From Streptomyces aureocirculatus (GTDB taxonomy: Bacteria; Actinomycetota; Actinomycetes; Streptomycetales; Streptomycetaceae): DNA of 64,000 bases. This document shows positions 38,793 to 47,920 of the stretch, piece after piece. The position numbers were made by a program, and so were the translations under genes. The stretch is from the NCBI RefSeq assembly GCF_000720475.1, contig NZ_JOAP01000040.1:67913-131912 (forward strand), in the 5' to 3' direction. How positions within the stretch are numbered: the first letter of the stretch is position 1; the number at the start of each line of letters is the position of its first letter. The notes below the pieces were generated by a model. The model did no database searches, had not been told where the DNA came from, and was given only the letters and a program-made list of their open reading frames with translations.

Positions 38793-39608
38793 GTGAGATC
38801 AGGACGGTTCCGCCTGTACGCGGCCGTCGCCGGGGGCAGCTTCCGGCGATACGCCACGTACCGGATCGCGACCTTGGCCGGTGTCTTCACCAACACTGTC
38901 TTCGGAGTGATCCTGACCTACACCTATATTGCCCTGTGGGACGAGAAGCCTGGACTTGGAGGATACGACCAGGCGCAGGCTCTCACGTACGTGTGGATCG
39001 GCCAGGCCCTCCTGACCACGGTCGCGGTGATGGGCGGCGGCTTCGAGGACGAGCTGATGGCGCGCATCCGCACCGGTGACATCGCCATCGACCTGTACCG
39101 CCCTGCGGACCTCCAGGCGTGGTGGCTGGCGGGGGACCTGGGCCGGGGCGCGTTCCAGTTGCTCGCGCGGGGTGTGGCGCCGATGGCGTTCGGCGGGCTC
39201 TTCTTCTCCCTGGCCCTGCCGGGCGACGCCTTGACGTGGCTCGCGGCGGCGGTCGCCGTGCTGCTCGGGGTGCTCGTCAGCTTCGCGCTGCGGTTCCTGG
39301 TGGCGCTCAGCGCCTTCTGGCTCATCGACGGCGCCGGTGTGGCGCAGATCGCGTGGCTCGCCAGCATGTTCTTCTCCGGGATGCTCCTCCCGCTGAACGT
39401 CTTCCCTGGGGCGCTCGGCGAGATCGCCCGCGCCCTGCCCTGGTCGGCGCTGATGCAGGTGCCCGCCGATGTCTTCCTCGGCAAGCGCACGGGCATGGAC
39501 CTGCTCGCCACGTACGCGTTCCAGGCCGGATGGGCCGCCGTGCTGCTCGCGGGCGGGCGGCTGCTGCAGTCCGTGGCGACGCGCAGGGTGGTGGTGCAGG
39601 GTGGCTGA
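38793..39608 (+). CDS. ABC-2 type transporter permease, first subunit
   Basis: A 271-residue membrane protein with about six helices (IATLAGVFTNTVFGVILTYTYIALW; GVLVSFALRFLVALSAFWLI; MFFSGMLLPLNVFPG), of the DUF990/ABC-2 class that pairs with a second permease and an ATPase. Substrate is unknown; related exporters move lipids, drugs or daunorubicin-like compounds. GTG 38793 is chosen because AAAGGG (38781-38786) is too close to the ATG at 38787. It overlaps the next gene by 8 bp. Confidence 0.88.
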   Translation: MRSGRFRLYAAVAGGSFRRYATYRIATLAGVFTNTVFGVILTYTYIALWDEKPGLGGYDQAQALTYVWIGQALLTTVAVMGGGFEDELMARIRTGDIAIDLYRPADLQAWWLAGDLGRGAFQLLARGVAPMAFGGLFFSLALPGDALTWLAAAVAVLLGVLVSFALRFLVALSAFWLIDGAGVAQIAWLASMFFSGMLLPLNVFPGALGEIARALPWSALMQVPADVFLGKRTGMDLLATYAFQAGWAAVLLAGGRLLQSVATRRVVVQGG

Positions 39609-40491
39609 GCCGACGCTGCGGGACGGGGCGGCCCGCGACGCGCCCTCCGGGCTCCGCGACGGCACCGCCGAAGGACCACTGGCCCGGGCCCTGGACGGCC
39701 TGCGCGCCTACCGCATGATCAGCGCGATGTGGATCCGCTCCACCATGGCCTACCGGGCGTCCTTCGCCATGACGGCCCTCGGCAACTTCGCGGCCACGGC
39801 CCTCGACTTCGTCGCGATCCTGCTGATGTTCTCCCAGGTCGACGCGCTCGGCGGCTACCGTCTCGCCGAGGTCGCCTTCCTGTACGGCGCGGCGTCCACC
39901 GCCTTCGGCCTCGCCGACCTGGCCATCGGCTCCATGGACCGGCTCGGCAGACGGGTGCGCGACGGCACCCTCGACACCCTCCTGGTACGCCCCGCGCCGG
40001 TGCTCGCGCAGGTCGCGGCGGACCAGTTCGCGCTCAGGCGCCTCGGCAGGGTGACACAGGGCCTGCTGATCCTCGGGTACGCCCTGTTCGCCCTCGACCT
40101 CGCCTGGACGCCCCTCAAGGTCCTGCTGATCCCGCTGATGCTGGTGAGCGGCGCGGGCATCTTCGTGGCGGTCTTCATCGCGGGCGCGGCCTTCCAGTTC
40201 CTCGCCCAGGACGCCTCCGAGGTGCAGAACGCCTTCACCTACGGCGGCAACACGCTCCTGCAGTACCCGCCGACCGTCTTCGCCAAGGACCTGGTGCGCG
40301 GCGCCACTTTCCTGGTGCCCATCGCCTTCGTCAACTGGCTGCCCGGCCTGTACGTGCTCGGGCGCCCCTATCCGCTGGCCCTGCCGACGTGGGCGGCCTT
40401 CACACCGCCCCTGGTGGCCGTCGCGTGCTGCGCGCTCGCCGGTCTCGCCTGGCGCGCGGGCCTCCGCTCGTACCGCAGCACAGGAAGCTGA
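39601..40491 (+). CDS. ABC-2 type transporter permease, second subunit
   Basis: A 296-residue DUF990-type protein with six predicted helices (ASFAMTALGNFAATALDFVAILLMF; GVTQGLLILGYALFA-like helix; IFVAVFIAGAAFQFLAQDASEVQNAF). GTG 39601 overlaps the previous stop, implying coupled translation and a heterodimeric membrane domain. The ATPase gene starts 7 bp downstream. Confidence 0.88.
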   Translation: MAEPTLRDGAARDAPSGLRDGTAEGPLARALDGLRAYRMISAMWIRSTMAYRASFAMTALGNFAATALDFVAILLMFSQVDALGGYRLAEVAFLYGAASTAFGLADLAIGSMDRLGRRVRDGTLDTLLVRPAPVLAQVAADQFALRRLGRVTQGLLILGYALFALDLAWTPLKVLLIPLMLVSGAGIFVAVFIAGAAFQFLAQDASEVQNAFTYGGNTLLQYPPTVFAKDLVRGATFLVPIAFVNWLPGLYVLGRPYPLALPTWAAFTPPLVAVACCALAGLAWRAGLRSYRSTGS

Positions 40492-40498
40492 GCACACC

Positions 40499-41578
40499 AT
40501 GGACAGCACCAGCGACAGCACGAGCGACAGCACCAGGGACAGCACGAGTGACATCACGAGTGACATCACGAGGGACATCACGAGTGACATCACGAGGGAC
40601 ATCAAGGACGACCCGGACGCCGACTTCATCGCGCTCGACGGCGTCGAGAAGGTCTTCGACGTACGCAAGAAGACCGGCTTCCTGCGCCGTGAGCGGCACC
40701 AGGTGCGTGCCGTGGACGGGATCACCTTCCGGGTGCGGCGCGGCGAGATGGTCGGCTACATCGGGCCGAACGGCGCCGGGAAGTCCACCACGATCAAGAT
40801 GCTGACCGGCATCCTCACCCCGAGCGGCGGCCAACTGCGGGTCGCGGGCATCGACCCGGCACGCGAGCGCACCCGCCTCGCGCGGCGGATCGGCGTGGTC
40901 TTCGGGCAGCGCACCACGCTGTGGTGGGACCTGCCGCTCATCGACTCGTACCGCCTGATGCACCGCATGTACCGCATCCCGGACCGCCGGTACGCCGAGA
41001 ACCTGGACCGCTGCGTGCAACTCCTGGATCTGGGCGCCCTCCTGGACGTGCCCGTGCGCCAGCTCTCGCTCGGGCAGCGGATGCGCGGCGACATCGCGGC
41101 GGCGCTCCTGCACGACCCGGAGGTGCTGTACCTGGACGAGCCGACGATCGGCCTGGACGTGGTCAGCAAGGCCAAAGTCCGCACCTTCCTGCGCGACTTG
41201 AACACCGAATCCGGCACCACCGTGCTCCTGACCACCCACGACCTCACCGACATCGAGCAGTTGTGCCGCCGCGTCATGGTCATCGACCACGGGCACCTGA
41301 TGTACGACGGTCCGCTCGCCGGTCTGCACGAGGTGGGCGAGAGCGAACGCACCCTCGTCGTCGACCTGGAACGCGAACTTCCGCCCCTGGAGGTCGAGTC
41401 GGCGCGGGTCGTGAAGGTCGAGGGCCCCCGGCAGTGGCTGGCGTTCCCCGCCGCCGCGTCGGCCGCGCCGCTCGTCGCCGCGGTCGCGGCGCGCTACCCG
41501 CTGGTGGACCTGTCCGTGCGGGAACCCGACATCGAAGCGGTCATCGCCAAGATGTACGCGGACCGGGTGACCTCGTAG
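40499..41578 (+). CDS. ABC transporter ATP-binding protein with repeat-coded N-terminus
   Basis: A 359-residue ATPase serving the two permeases. Walker A is GPNGAGKST, the signature is the variant LSLGQRM, Walker B is VLYLDEPTIGLD and the H-loop is LTTHDL. A C-terminal domain of about 80 residues (from SERTLVVDLERELPP) is typical of this exporter class. Residues 2-35 are odd: eight perfect-period 12-bp repeats encode DSTS/DSTR then DITS/DITR, before homology starts at DFIALDGVEKVF. No later start codon has a good ribosome site. Confidence 0.93.
   Translation: MDSTSDSTSDSTRDSTSDITSDITRDITSDITRDIKDDPDADFIALDGVEKVFDVRKKTGFLRRERHQVRAVDGITFRVRRGEMVGYIGPNGAGKSTTIKMLTGILTPSGGQLRVAGIDPARERTRLARRIGVVFGQRTTLWWDLPLIDSYRLMHRMYRIPDRRYAENLDRCVQLLDLGALLDVPVRQLSLGQRMRGDIAAALLHDPEVLYLDEPTIGLDVVSKAKVRTFLRDLNTESGTTVLLTTHDLTDIEQLCRRVMVIDHGHLMYDGPLAGLHEVGESERTLVVDLERELPPLEVESARVVKVEGPRQWLAFPAAASAAPLVAAVAARYPLVDLSVREPDIEAVIAKMYADRVTS
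40502..40605. repeat. 12-bp coding minisatellite
   Basis: Eight tandem copies of GACAGCACCAGC-like units (later ones GACATCACGAGT/G) encode the tetrapeptides DST(S/R) and DIT(S/R) at the start of the ABC ATPase. Confidence 0.95.
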
Positions 41579-41587
41579 GCTGCCGAC

Positions 41588-42370
41588 ATGACGGACGCCG
41601 AGCCCACGCCGCCGCGCCCCGAAGGGCCGGACTCTCCCACCGCTCCCGCCCCGCGCCCCGCCGACCTGACCCCCGCGGCGCCGGGTTCCGCCGAGCTGAG
41701 CCACGACCGGCTGCGGGCATCCGACGCCGACCGTGAGCGGGTCGCCGACGCGCTCCGCGAGGCGCTGGCCGAGGGCCGCCTGGACATGGAGGAGTTCGGC
41801 GAGCGCCTGGACGCGGCCTACCGGGCCCGCACCTACGGCGAGCTGAGCCCCCTCACCCATGATCTGCCCGCCGCCCTGCAGCCGGGGCCCAGGATCTCCA
41901 TGGCCAAGCGGACCACGGACGACGACGGCTCCCTGGAGATCGACTGGTCCGAGCGGGTCGTCGGCGGTGAGCCCTCGTCCACCGGGGCGGTCGCCATCTG
42001 GGGCGGCTTCAACCGCAAGGGCGGCTGGACGATCGGGCGGCTCTTCACGTCGTTCGCGATGTGGGGCGGCGGCGAGATCGACCTGCGCGAGGCCCGCTTC
42101 GCCGACCGGGACGTCGTCATCCGCTGCTTCGCGCTCATGGGCGGCATCCACGTCACCGTGCCGCCGGAGCTGAACGTCACCGTCAAGGGCTTCGGGATCA
42201 TGGGCGGCTTCGACGACGACGCGACGGGGGTGGGCACACCCGGCTCACCCCGGGTCGTCGTCACCGGGTTCGCCCTGATGGGCGGGGTGGGGGTGGACCG
42301 GAAGCTGCGCAAGGAGGAACGGCGTGCGCTGCGGGCACAGCGCCGCGAGGAGCGCCGCCGGTTGCACTGA
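41588..42370 (+). CDS. DUF1707 domain protein with LiaF-like C-terminal domain
   Basis: A 260-residue protein. After a Pro-rich head, residues about 38-92 are a DUF1707 domain (LRASDADRERVADALREALAEGRLDMEEFGERLDAAYRARTYGEL). The C-terminal half resembles the cell-envelope-stress LiaF/DUF2154 beta-helix, with repeated ALMGG/GIMGG turns (FALMGGIHV, FGIMGGFDD, FALMGGVGV). It ends in a basic helix. It follows the ABC operon by 9 bp and may sense envelope stress; this is inference. Confidence 0.85.
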   Translation: MTDAEPTPPRPEGPDSPTAPAPRPADLTPAAPGSAELSHDRLRASDADRERVADALREALAEGRLDMEEFGERLDAAYRARTYGELSPLTHDLPAALQPGPRISMAKRTTDDDGSLEIDWSERVVGGEPSSTGAVAIWGGFNRKGGWTIGRLFTSFAMWGGGEIDLREARFADRDVVIRCFALMGGIHVTVPPELNVTVKGFGIMGGFDDDATGVGTPGSPRVVVTGFALMGGVGVDRKLRKEERRALRAQRREERRRLH

Positions 42371-42447
42371 CCGTGCCGGTGGCTGCCCTGCGCCCGTCCG
42401 GCGATCCGGAACCAGGACACTGCCCGCCCCCCCGGCCGACGCAGCGG

Positions 42448-43779
42448 CTAAAGCTCCGCGTCCGCCGAACCCCGCAGGTCGGACGGGTCGAACGTATGTG
42501 CCATGCGCCGGAAGCCTTCGTCGCTGGGGTGCAGATGGTCACCGGAGTCGTACCGGTCGAGGAGAGACCGCGGGTCGTAAGGGTCGCGAAGGGCCTTGTC
42601 GAAGTCGGCGACCTCGTCGAAGACCTTCCCGGAGCGGATCTCGGCGTTCACGGACTGCCGCACACGCTCCCGGGCGGGCGAGTACCCCCGGTGCCCGCCG
42701 AAGGGCATGAGCGTCGCCCCGACCACCCGCAGCCCGCGCGTGTGCGCCTGCCGGGTCAGCTCGCGCAGCCCGTCGGTGATGCGGCGGGCGTCGGTCTCCT
42801 GGTCGCGCAGGACGTCGTTGACGCCGAGGGCGATGACGACGGCCTTGACGCCGGTGCGGCTCAGCACGTCGCGGTCGAAGCGGGACAGGCCGCTCGGGTT
42901 GGCGCCGGGCCCGCCGCGCCGCCCCGGCCGCCCGTCGGACAGGACGCGGTTGCCGCTGATGCCCTGGTTCACGACGCTGTAGCGCGGCGCGCCCGCCTCC
43001 TCGCGGAGCCGGGCGGCCAGGCCGTCGGTCCAGCGGCGGTTGGCGCCCATGGTGGAGGAGATGCCGTCGGTGATGGAGTCGCCGATGACGACGACGGTGC
43101 CCTCGGTCTCGTTGCTGAGCACGTCGACGGCGGAGAGGTAGCGCCAGTAGGGGCTCTGCTCCTGGTACGCGGCCCCGCTCGGGTCCTCGGTGCGGTCGCC
43201 GTCGGCGACGTACGAGATCTGCCGGGCGTGCGGGTGGTACGTCACGGGCCCGGAAGCGGCCGGGGAGAAGGTCGTGACCAGCAGGTCGGCGTCGTGCGGC
43301 ACGCGCAGCCCGGCGGCGTCGCTCACGATCTGCTGCCCCGGCGGGATCACCACCGAGGTGTCGCCGCGGAAGGTGAGGCGGCGCAGCGTGCCGACGTCGG
43401 CGGCCGGGTTGTTCGAGGCGACGGCCACGGCCACGGAGGCGTGGGTGACGGTGAGCGGCTGGGTGCCGTACAGGTTGGACAGGGTGATGCGGGCGCTCTC
43501 GCCGCCGACGCTGGTGTGCACCACGTTGCGTACCGAGCGGCCCGCCATGCCGCGTTCCTCGGTGCCGGGTTCGGCGCCGGCGGGGGAGGCGGACCAGGTG
43601 GCGACCCAGGTGCCCGCGGAGGCCGGTGCCGCGGAGTTCCGGGGGCCCGCGGAGCCGGCACCGAACTGGTCTTTTCCGTCCCCGCCGGTACCGTTGACGC
43701 CGACGTATATGGCGGCCGAAACGACCACTATGACCGCGAGCAGGGCGGCCAGCAGTGCATAACCGTGACGCTTGGTCAT
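42448..43779 (-). CDS. Secreted or anchored SGNH/GDSL hydrolase
   Basis: A 443-residue protein with an N-terminal signal anchor (ALLAALLAVIVVVSAAIYVGV). A beta-rich N-terminal domain is followed by an SGNH hydrolase with block I GDSITDG (catalytic Ser), block II GISGNR, block III ALGVNDV and block V DHLHPSDEG (Asp/His). Likely an extracytoplasmic esterase or carbohydrate acetyl-esterase. ATG 43779 (MTKRHGYAL) starts the anchor. It is convergent with DUF1707 and divergent from DUF445. Confidence 0.9.
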   Translation of the reverse strand: MTKRHGYALLAALLAVIVVVSAAIYVGVNGTGGDGKDQFGAGSAGPRNSAAPASAGTWVATWSASPAGAEPGTEERGMAGRSVRNVVHTSVGGESARITLSNLYGTQPLTVTHASVAVAVASNNPAADVGTLRRLTFRGDTSVVIPPGQQIVSDAAGLRVPHDADLLVTTFSPAASGPVTYHPHARQISYVADGDRTEDPSGAAYQEQSPYWRYLSAVDVLSNETEGTVVVIGDSITDGISSTMGANRRWTDGLAARLREEAGAPRYSVVNQGISGNRVLSDGRPGRRGGPGANPSGLSRFDRDVLSRTGVKAVVIALGVNDVLRDQETDARRITDGLRELTRQAHTRGLRVVGATLMPFGGHRGYSPARERVRQSVNAEIRSGKVFDEVADFDKALRDPYDPRSLLDRYDSGDHLHPSDEGFRRMAHTFDPSDLRGSADAEL

Positions 43780-43996
43780 GCGGGCTGTGTCTCCTCGGGC
43801 AGGGGGAGCCCGAGGCTCCGGTGTGAACACCCCATGATGCGTCATGGGCCGGGAGCGGACCGACACTGCCCCCTCCGCTCACTCAGACGCCGGGAACTTG
43901 TGGTTCGTTCCGGGAGTAGGACTGGAGGAGGCGACGCGTACGGGGTACGCGTACGGAGAATGCTCACTGAGCGATCAGCGACACGCGCGATGCGAC

Positions 43997-45457
43997 ATGG
44001 ATGAAGACGGGGCGCCAGGCATGGAACGTACGAAGACGGCGGGGGCTGTCGGCACCGGTGGCGGTCCGGCTGTGCCCGGTGACGGCGGTGCGGGCGGGCC
44101 CGGCGGTGGCGGTCCGGGCGGGCCCGGTGACGGTCCGGTAGGGCCCGGTAACGGTCCGATGGGGCCCGGGGGCGGTCCTATGGGCCCCGGCGGGCCCGGT
44201 GGCTTCAGTGCGGCCGACGCGGAGAAGCAGCGCGGCGTGCGCCGGATGAAGCTGACGGCGACGGGCCTGCTGCTGTTCGTCGCGGTCGTGTACGTACTCG
44301 CGAAGTGGGCGCAGAACACCGGCGCGGGCGCCTGGGCCGGATATGTCGCGGCGGCGGCCGAGGCGGGCATGGTCGGCGCGCTGGCCGACTGGTTCGCGGT
44401 GACGGCGCTGTTCCGGCACCCCCTCGGTATCCCCATCCCGCACACGGCGATCATCCCGAAGAAGAAGGACCAACTGGGCGCCTCGCTCGGCGACTTCGTG
44501 GGCGAGAACTTCCTCTCCCGGACGGTGGTGCGCCAGCGCCTGCGCGCCGTCGGCATCGGCAGCCGCCTGGGCACCTGGCTTGCCGAGCCCGAGCACGCCG
44601 ACCGCGTGACCGCCGAACTGGCCACGGCACTGCGCGGCGCGCTCACCGTCCTGCGCGACTCGGACGTGCAGGCCGTGGTCGGCGAGGCCATCACGCGCCG
44701 CGCCGACGCCCAGGAGATCGCCCCCGGCATCGGCAAGATGCTGGAGAAGGTGGTCGCGGACGGCGGCCACAAGCGGGTCGTGGACCTGGTCTGCGTACGC
44801 GCCCACGACTGGCTGATCACGCACGGGGACTCGGTGATGGTCGCCGTACAGGGCGGCGCCCCCGGCTGGACCCCGCGCTTCGTGGACAAAAAAGTGGGAG
44901 AACGCGTCTACAAGGAACTCCTCCGCTTCGTCACCGAGATGCGGGACATGCCCGAGCACCCCGCCCGCGGCGCCCTCGACCGCTTCCTCACCGACTTCGC
45001 CTCCGACCTCCAGTCCGACACGGACACCCGCGCCCGCGTGGAGAACCTCAAGCGCGACGTGATCGCCCGCCCCGAGGTGCAGGACCTGATCGCGTCCGCG
45101 TGGTCGGCGGTCCGCCAGATGATCGTGGCCGCCGCGGAGGACGAACGCAGCGAACTCCGCCTGCGCGTCCGCGCGGCCCTCCTCTCCCTCGGCCAACGCA
45201 TGGCCACCGACACCCGCCTCCAGGAGAAGGTCGACGGCTGGGTCGAAGGCGCGGCGGTGTACGTCGTGACGACGTACCGCAACGAGATCACGTCCCTCAT
45301 CACGGACACCGTCGCCGGTTGGGACGCCGAACACACCTCAAAGAAGATCGAGGCCCACATCGGGCGGGACCTACAGTTCATCCGGATCAACGGCACGGTG
45401 GTGGGGGCGTTGGCGGGGGTGGCGATCTATACGGTCTCGCGGGCGCTCGGGGGGTAG
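43997..45457 (+). CDS. DUF445 family membrane protein
   Basis: A 486-residue protein with a Gly/Pro-rich head (GGPGGGGPGGPG repeats). Two N-terminal membrane segments follow (LTATGLLLFVAVVYVLAKW and WAGYVAAAAEAGMVGALADWFAVTALF, with the diagnostic ADWFAVTALFRHPLGIPIPHTAIIP), then a long helical domain and a C-terminal helix (VVGALAGVAIYTVSRAL). DUF445 proteins (YheB/YjiN type) have no settled function. The start may be ATG 43997 or 44021. Confidence 0.9.
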   Translation: MDEDGAPGMERTKTAGAVGTGGGPAVPGDGGAGGPGGGGPGGPGDGPVGPGNGPMGPGGGPMGPGGPGGFSAADAEKQRGVRRMKLTATGLLLFVAVVYVLAKWAQNTGAGAWAGYVAAAAEAGMVGALADWFAVTALFRHPLGIPIPHTAIIPKKKDQLGASLGDFVGENFLSRTVVRQRLRAVGIGSRLGTWLAEPEHADRVTAELATALRGALTVLRDSDVQAVVGEAITRRADAQEIAPGIGKMLEKVVADGGHKRVVDLVCVRAHDWLITHGDSVMVAVQGGAPGWTPRFVDKKVGERVYKELLRFVTEMRDMPEHPARGALDRFLTDFASDLQSDTDTRARVENLKRDVIARPEVQDLIASAWSAVRQMIVAAAEDERSELRLRVRAALLSLGQRMATDTRLQEKVDGWVEGAAVYVVTTYRNEITSLITDTVAGWDAEHTSKKIEAHIGRDLQFIRINGTVVGALAGVAIYTVSRALGG

Positions 45458-45652
45458 CCGGGCCCCCGGGACGCGCCCCGCTCGTCGTGACCGACCGATG
45501 GACGCATCGACCTCGAGGCACGGGCACGGGCCGAGTTCGTCACCGCCCTGCGGGAGTTGCAACGGCCCTGCCCCCGCGCTTGTTGGCAACTACCGTCACT
45601 GCTGACAAGGTTGCTCGAACAACACCAGCTCGAGCGGCGGGGGCGGAGGGGG

Positions 45653-47377
45653 ATGGGACATACGCGGCGGCGCGCGGCGCTGGCGGTTGGAGCGCTCGCT
45701 CTAGCCGTGGCGGCGTGGGTGTTTCCCGTCAACGTGGACGACGCCGTCGACGCCACTCAGTTCACCATCGCCTTCTTCGCCACTCTCCTCACCGGCGAAG
45801 CCGTGATCTTCGCGCTCTCCTTCTCCGCAGCCAGTTCATGGCCTTCTCTACGGGCCATCGACAGCCATATCGCCTTCCGGGAGTGGGTGCTCGCCGGGTG
45901 GGTCGCCGCGATGTTCACCGCAGGCGGGCTGTTGTGGCAGAGCGAGCGAAGTACGACGTACGGAGCACTGCTGTTTCTGCTGGCCAACTGCTTCGGAATC
46001 TTCTCCTTCGTCCGGCTCTTCGGGCTCGCCAGCGTCGGCGGGCGCAATCGGCTGCTGCGGCGGACTCTCTCCCTTGGGCTGACCGAACTCCATGTGCGTC
46101 AGAGCTCAATGAACGAGGAGCTCAGCGACGACCCCGTCGTATCCGCCTATCTCGGCGCGCTCGACCAGGTCATCAGTAGCAACGACCCGAACGGCATACG
46201 CAACCTCGTTCTGCAACTCACCGGCATGAACGTGCCCGCACCCGCCAACGAGGACGCCGCCGCCCTCCATCTCGAGGTGCTTCACCGGCTCTGCAGGGCG
46301 GCGCTTGTGCGCGGTACCGATCCCGTCGTCGTGGTCGGATGCGCGGAATCGATCGTGGAGTCCTTGGTACGTCAGGTCCGGGCGCTGCCCGATCCTGCTG
46401 TCGCGCTGGGTGAGGCTTCCCGCTATCTGGCCTGGCTCGGCAGTACGGCAACCCTCATGTCCCACCGCGGCATCGCCTCCAAACGCGCCGCGCGAGAACT
46501 CGTGGCCCTGTGTGTCGCCAGCCGGCGCCTCGTACTGCGCCAGGCCGATCCGGATCCTGTCTCGGTCAGCAGCTCTGCCGATATGGGCTCCGTCTTCGAC
46601 AACCCGGCCGCGATGGTGCTGTGGGCAAGGGATTTCACGGAGTACCACGGGTCCGATCAGGCGGGAGCCTTCTATGGCGTCCATCAGTTCCTCACCGGGC
46701 AGAAGTTCCTGGGCAACTACTGGGACGGCGCATCCGTGCTGAGCGAGACGCGGACCTCCCTCTACGGCGGTCCGGACACCCCTCCTACTGACACCCCGGA
46801 AGCGCGCGCCTCCCGCGAGCTCTTCGGTTCGGTAGTCGAGTTCGACCGCTACTGGGCCCTCGTCTCCGTCAATGCTTTCGCGACCTTGCGCGATGTCCGG
46901 ATCGCTCACCCTCCGGAGCTCGTCAGGCCCGAGTTCACTCCGGACCCACAGCTCCTGGGAGCGTACTTGCGCACCTTCGCCAGCCATCGCTGGTTCAGCG
47001 ACGCCGGTAGCGCCCAGCGGACGCTGGGCACTCTCATGGTGCGTGCCGATGGGCCCGACTCGCCCTGGTCCCTGGCCCGGGCGCGTACGGATCGGTCGCT
47101 CATCCGCACCCCCGCTCCGCGGAGCGAACCACAGGACAGGCCTGCCGCCATGGTTCTCGCCGTCGCCGCCCGGCTCGCGCCCCTCGCGCCCGGCGAGCCC
47201 GACGAGGAACTTCAGGCCTTCCTCGCGGGCCTCTCCACTCCGGCGCTCAAAGCTGCCGCCGGGCTCGCGGCTCGCGTCCTCCCCGGCGCCGACGGGGTGG
47301 ACGATCCGCGGGCAGCCGTAGCCTGCGGACTGCGAGTCCTGCAGCTCGTCGGTGGGCACACGAGGATGACGACGTGA
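45653..47377 (+). CDS. Membrane protein of unknown function, first gene of a three-gene operon
   Basis: A 574-residue protein. Residues 8-27, 39-62, 85-103 and 110-130 form four likely membrane helices (RRRAALAVGALALAVAAWVF; FTIAFFATLLTGEAVIFALSFSA; VLAGWVAAMFTAGGLLW; YGALLFLLANCFGIFSFVRLFGL). A cytoplasmic helical domain of about 430 residues has no motif I can name. ATG 45653 has GGAGGGGG directly before it. In-frame upstream codons back to 45491 resemble an HTH start (EFVTALRELQ) and may be remnant coding. It is followed at 21 bp by an unknown gene and a deaminase gene. Confidence 0.75.
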   Translation: MGHTRRRAALAVGALALAVAAWVFPVNVDDAVDATQFTIAFFATLLTGEAVIFALSFSAASSWPSLRAIDSHIAFREWVLAGWVAAMFTAGGLLWQSERSTTYGALLFLLANCFGIFSFVRLFGLASVGGRNRLLRRTLSLGLTELHVRQSSMNEELSDDPVVSAYLGALDQVISSNDPNGIRNLVLQLTGMNVPAPANEDAAALHLEVLHRLCRAALVRGTDPVVVVGCAESIVESLVRQVRALPDPAVALGEASRYLAWLGSTATLMSHRGIASKRAARELVALCVASRRLVLRQADPDPVSVSSSADMGSVFDNPAAMVLWARDFTEYHGSDQAGAFYGVHQFLTGQKFLGNYWDGASVLSETRTSLYGGPDTPPTDTPEARASRELFGSVVEFDRYWALVSVNAFATLRDVRIAHPPELVRPEFTPDPQLLGAYLRTFASHRWFSDAGSAQRTLGTLMVRADGPDSPWSLARARTDRSLIRTPAPRSEPQDRPAAMVLAVAARLAPLAPGEPDEELQAFLAGLSTPALKAAAGLAARVLPGADGVDDPRAAVACGLRVLQLVGGHTRMTT

Positions 47378-47398
47378 ACGAGAAGGAGAGGGGCCGCA

Positions 47399-47920
47399 GT
47401 GGATGAGGAGCAATGGGTCACAGCGGTCTCCCGCATCAGTGATCCCGGTGTGCGTGCCGCGCTCGTCGTCCAGTGCGGCCTCGGCTGGGTACGGCCCCAC
47501 AGGCTCGACCTCCGCAACGCCGTTGACGAGGCCCTCATCAATGCCCAGTCACGTGAGGGCGCTCCACCGCAGATCACCCGTGTCCTGCTCCACAATCTGC
47601 CTGCCGCCGTCGGCGACGGCCCCGAAGGAGAAGCCATGGTGCGCTCCTTCGCCGAATGGAATCACCGGCTCGCCGCTTCCGCCGCCCTGCTGTCCGTGCC
47701 CCCTCCGCGAGTCGAGCGCCTCATCATCGAAGGAAGCGAAGCAGGCGCTTCCCTGCCGGATATGGTCGATGTCCTGGTGGACGGCCGCTGGTCCGATGCA
47801 CCACGCACCGAGGCCGTACTGCGGATCGTCTCAAGCCCCGGCATCACGACGCCTCTGACCAGCTATGACGTGGACCTGGACGGGCCGTTCAGCGATGCGG
47901 ATCCGTCGATACACATGTGA
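47399..47920 (+). CDS. Unknown 173-residue protein, second gene of the operon
   Basis: A soluble, mainly helical protein (VTAVSRISDPGVRAALVVQCGLGWVRPHRLDL; EALINAQSREGAPPQITRVLLHNLPAAV; MVRSFAEWNHRLAASAALL). GTG 47399 has AAGGAGAGG upstream. Its stop overlaps the deaminase start (GTGA), so translation of the two is coupled. I recognise no domain. Confidence 0.65.
   Translation: MDEEQWVTAVSRISDPGVRAALVVQCGLGWVRPHRLDLRNAVDEALINAQSREGAPPQITRVLLHNLPAAVGDGPEGEAMVRSFAEWNHRLAASAALLSVPPPRVERLIIEGSEAGASLPDMVDVLVDGRWSDAPRTEAVLRIVSSPGITTPLTSYDVDLDGPFSDADPSIHM

Noticed and set aside
45427..45756. Minus-strand frames near 45.4-45.8 kb as a separate small regulator.
   Set aside because: They lack ribosome sites and overlap the start of the membrane protein. 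The plus-strand upstream codons are more HTH-like but have no start codon.
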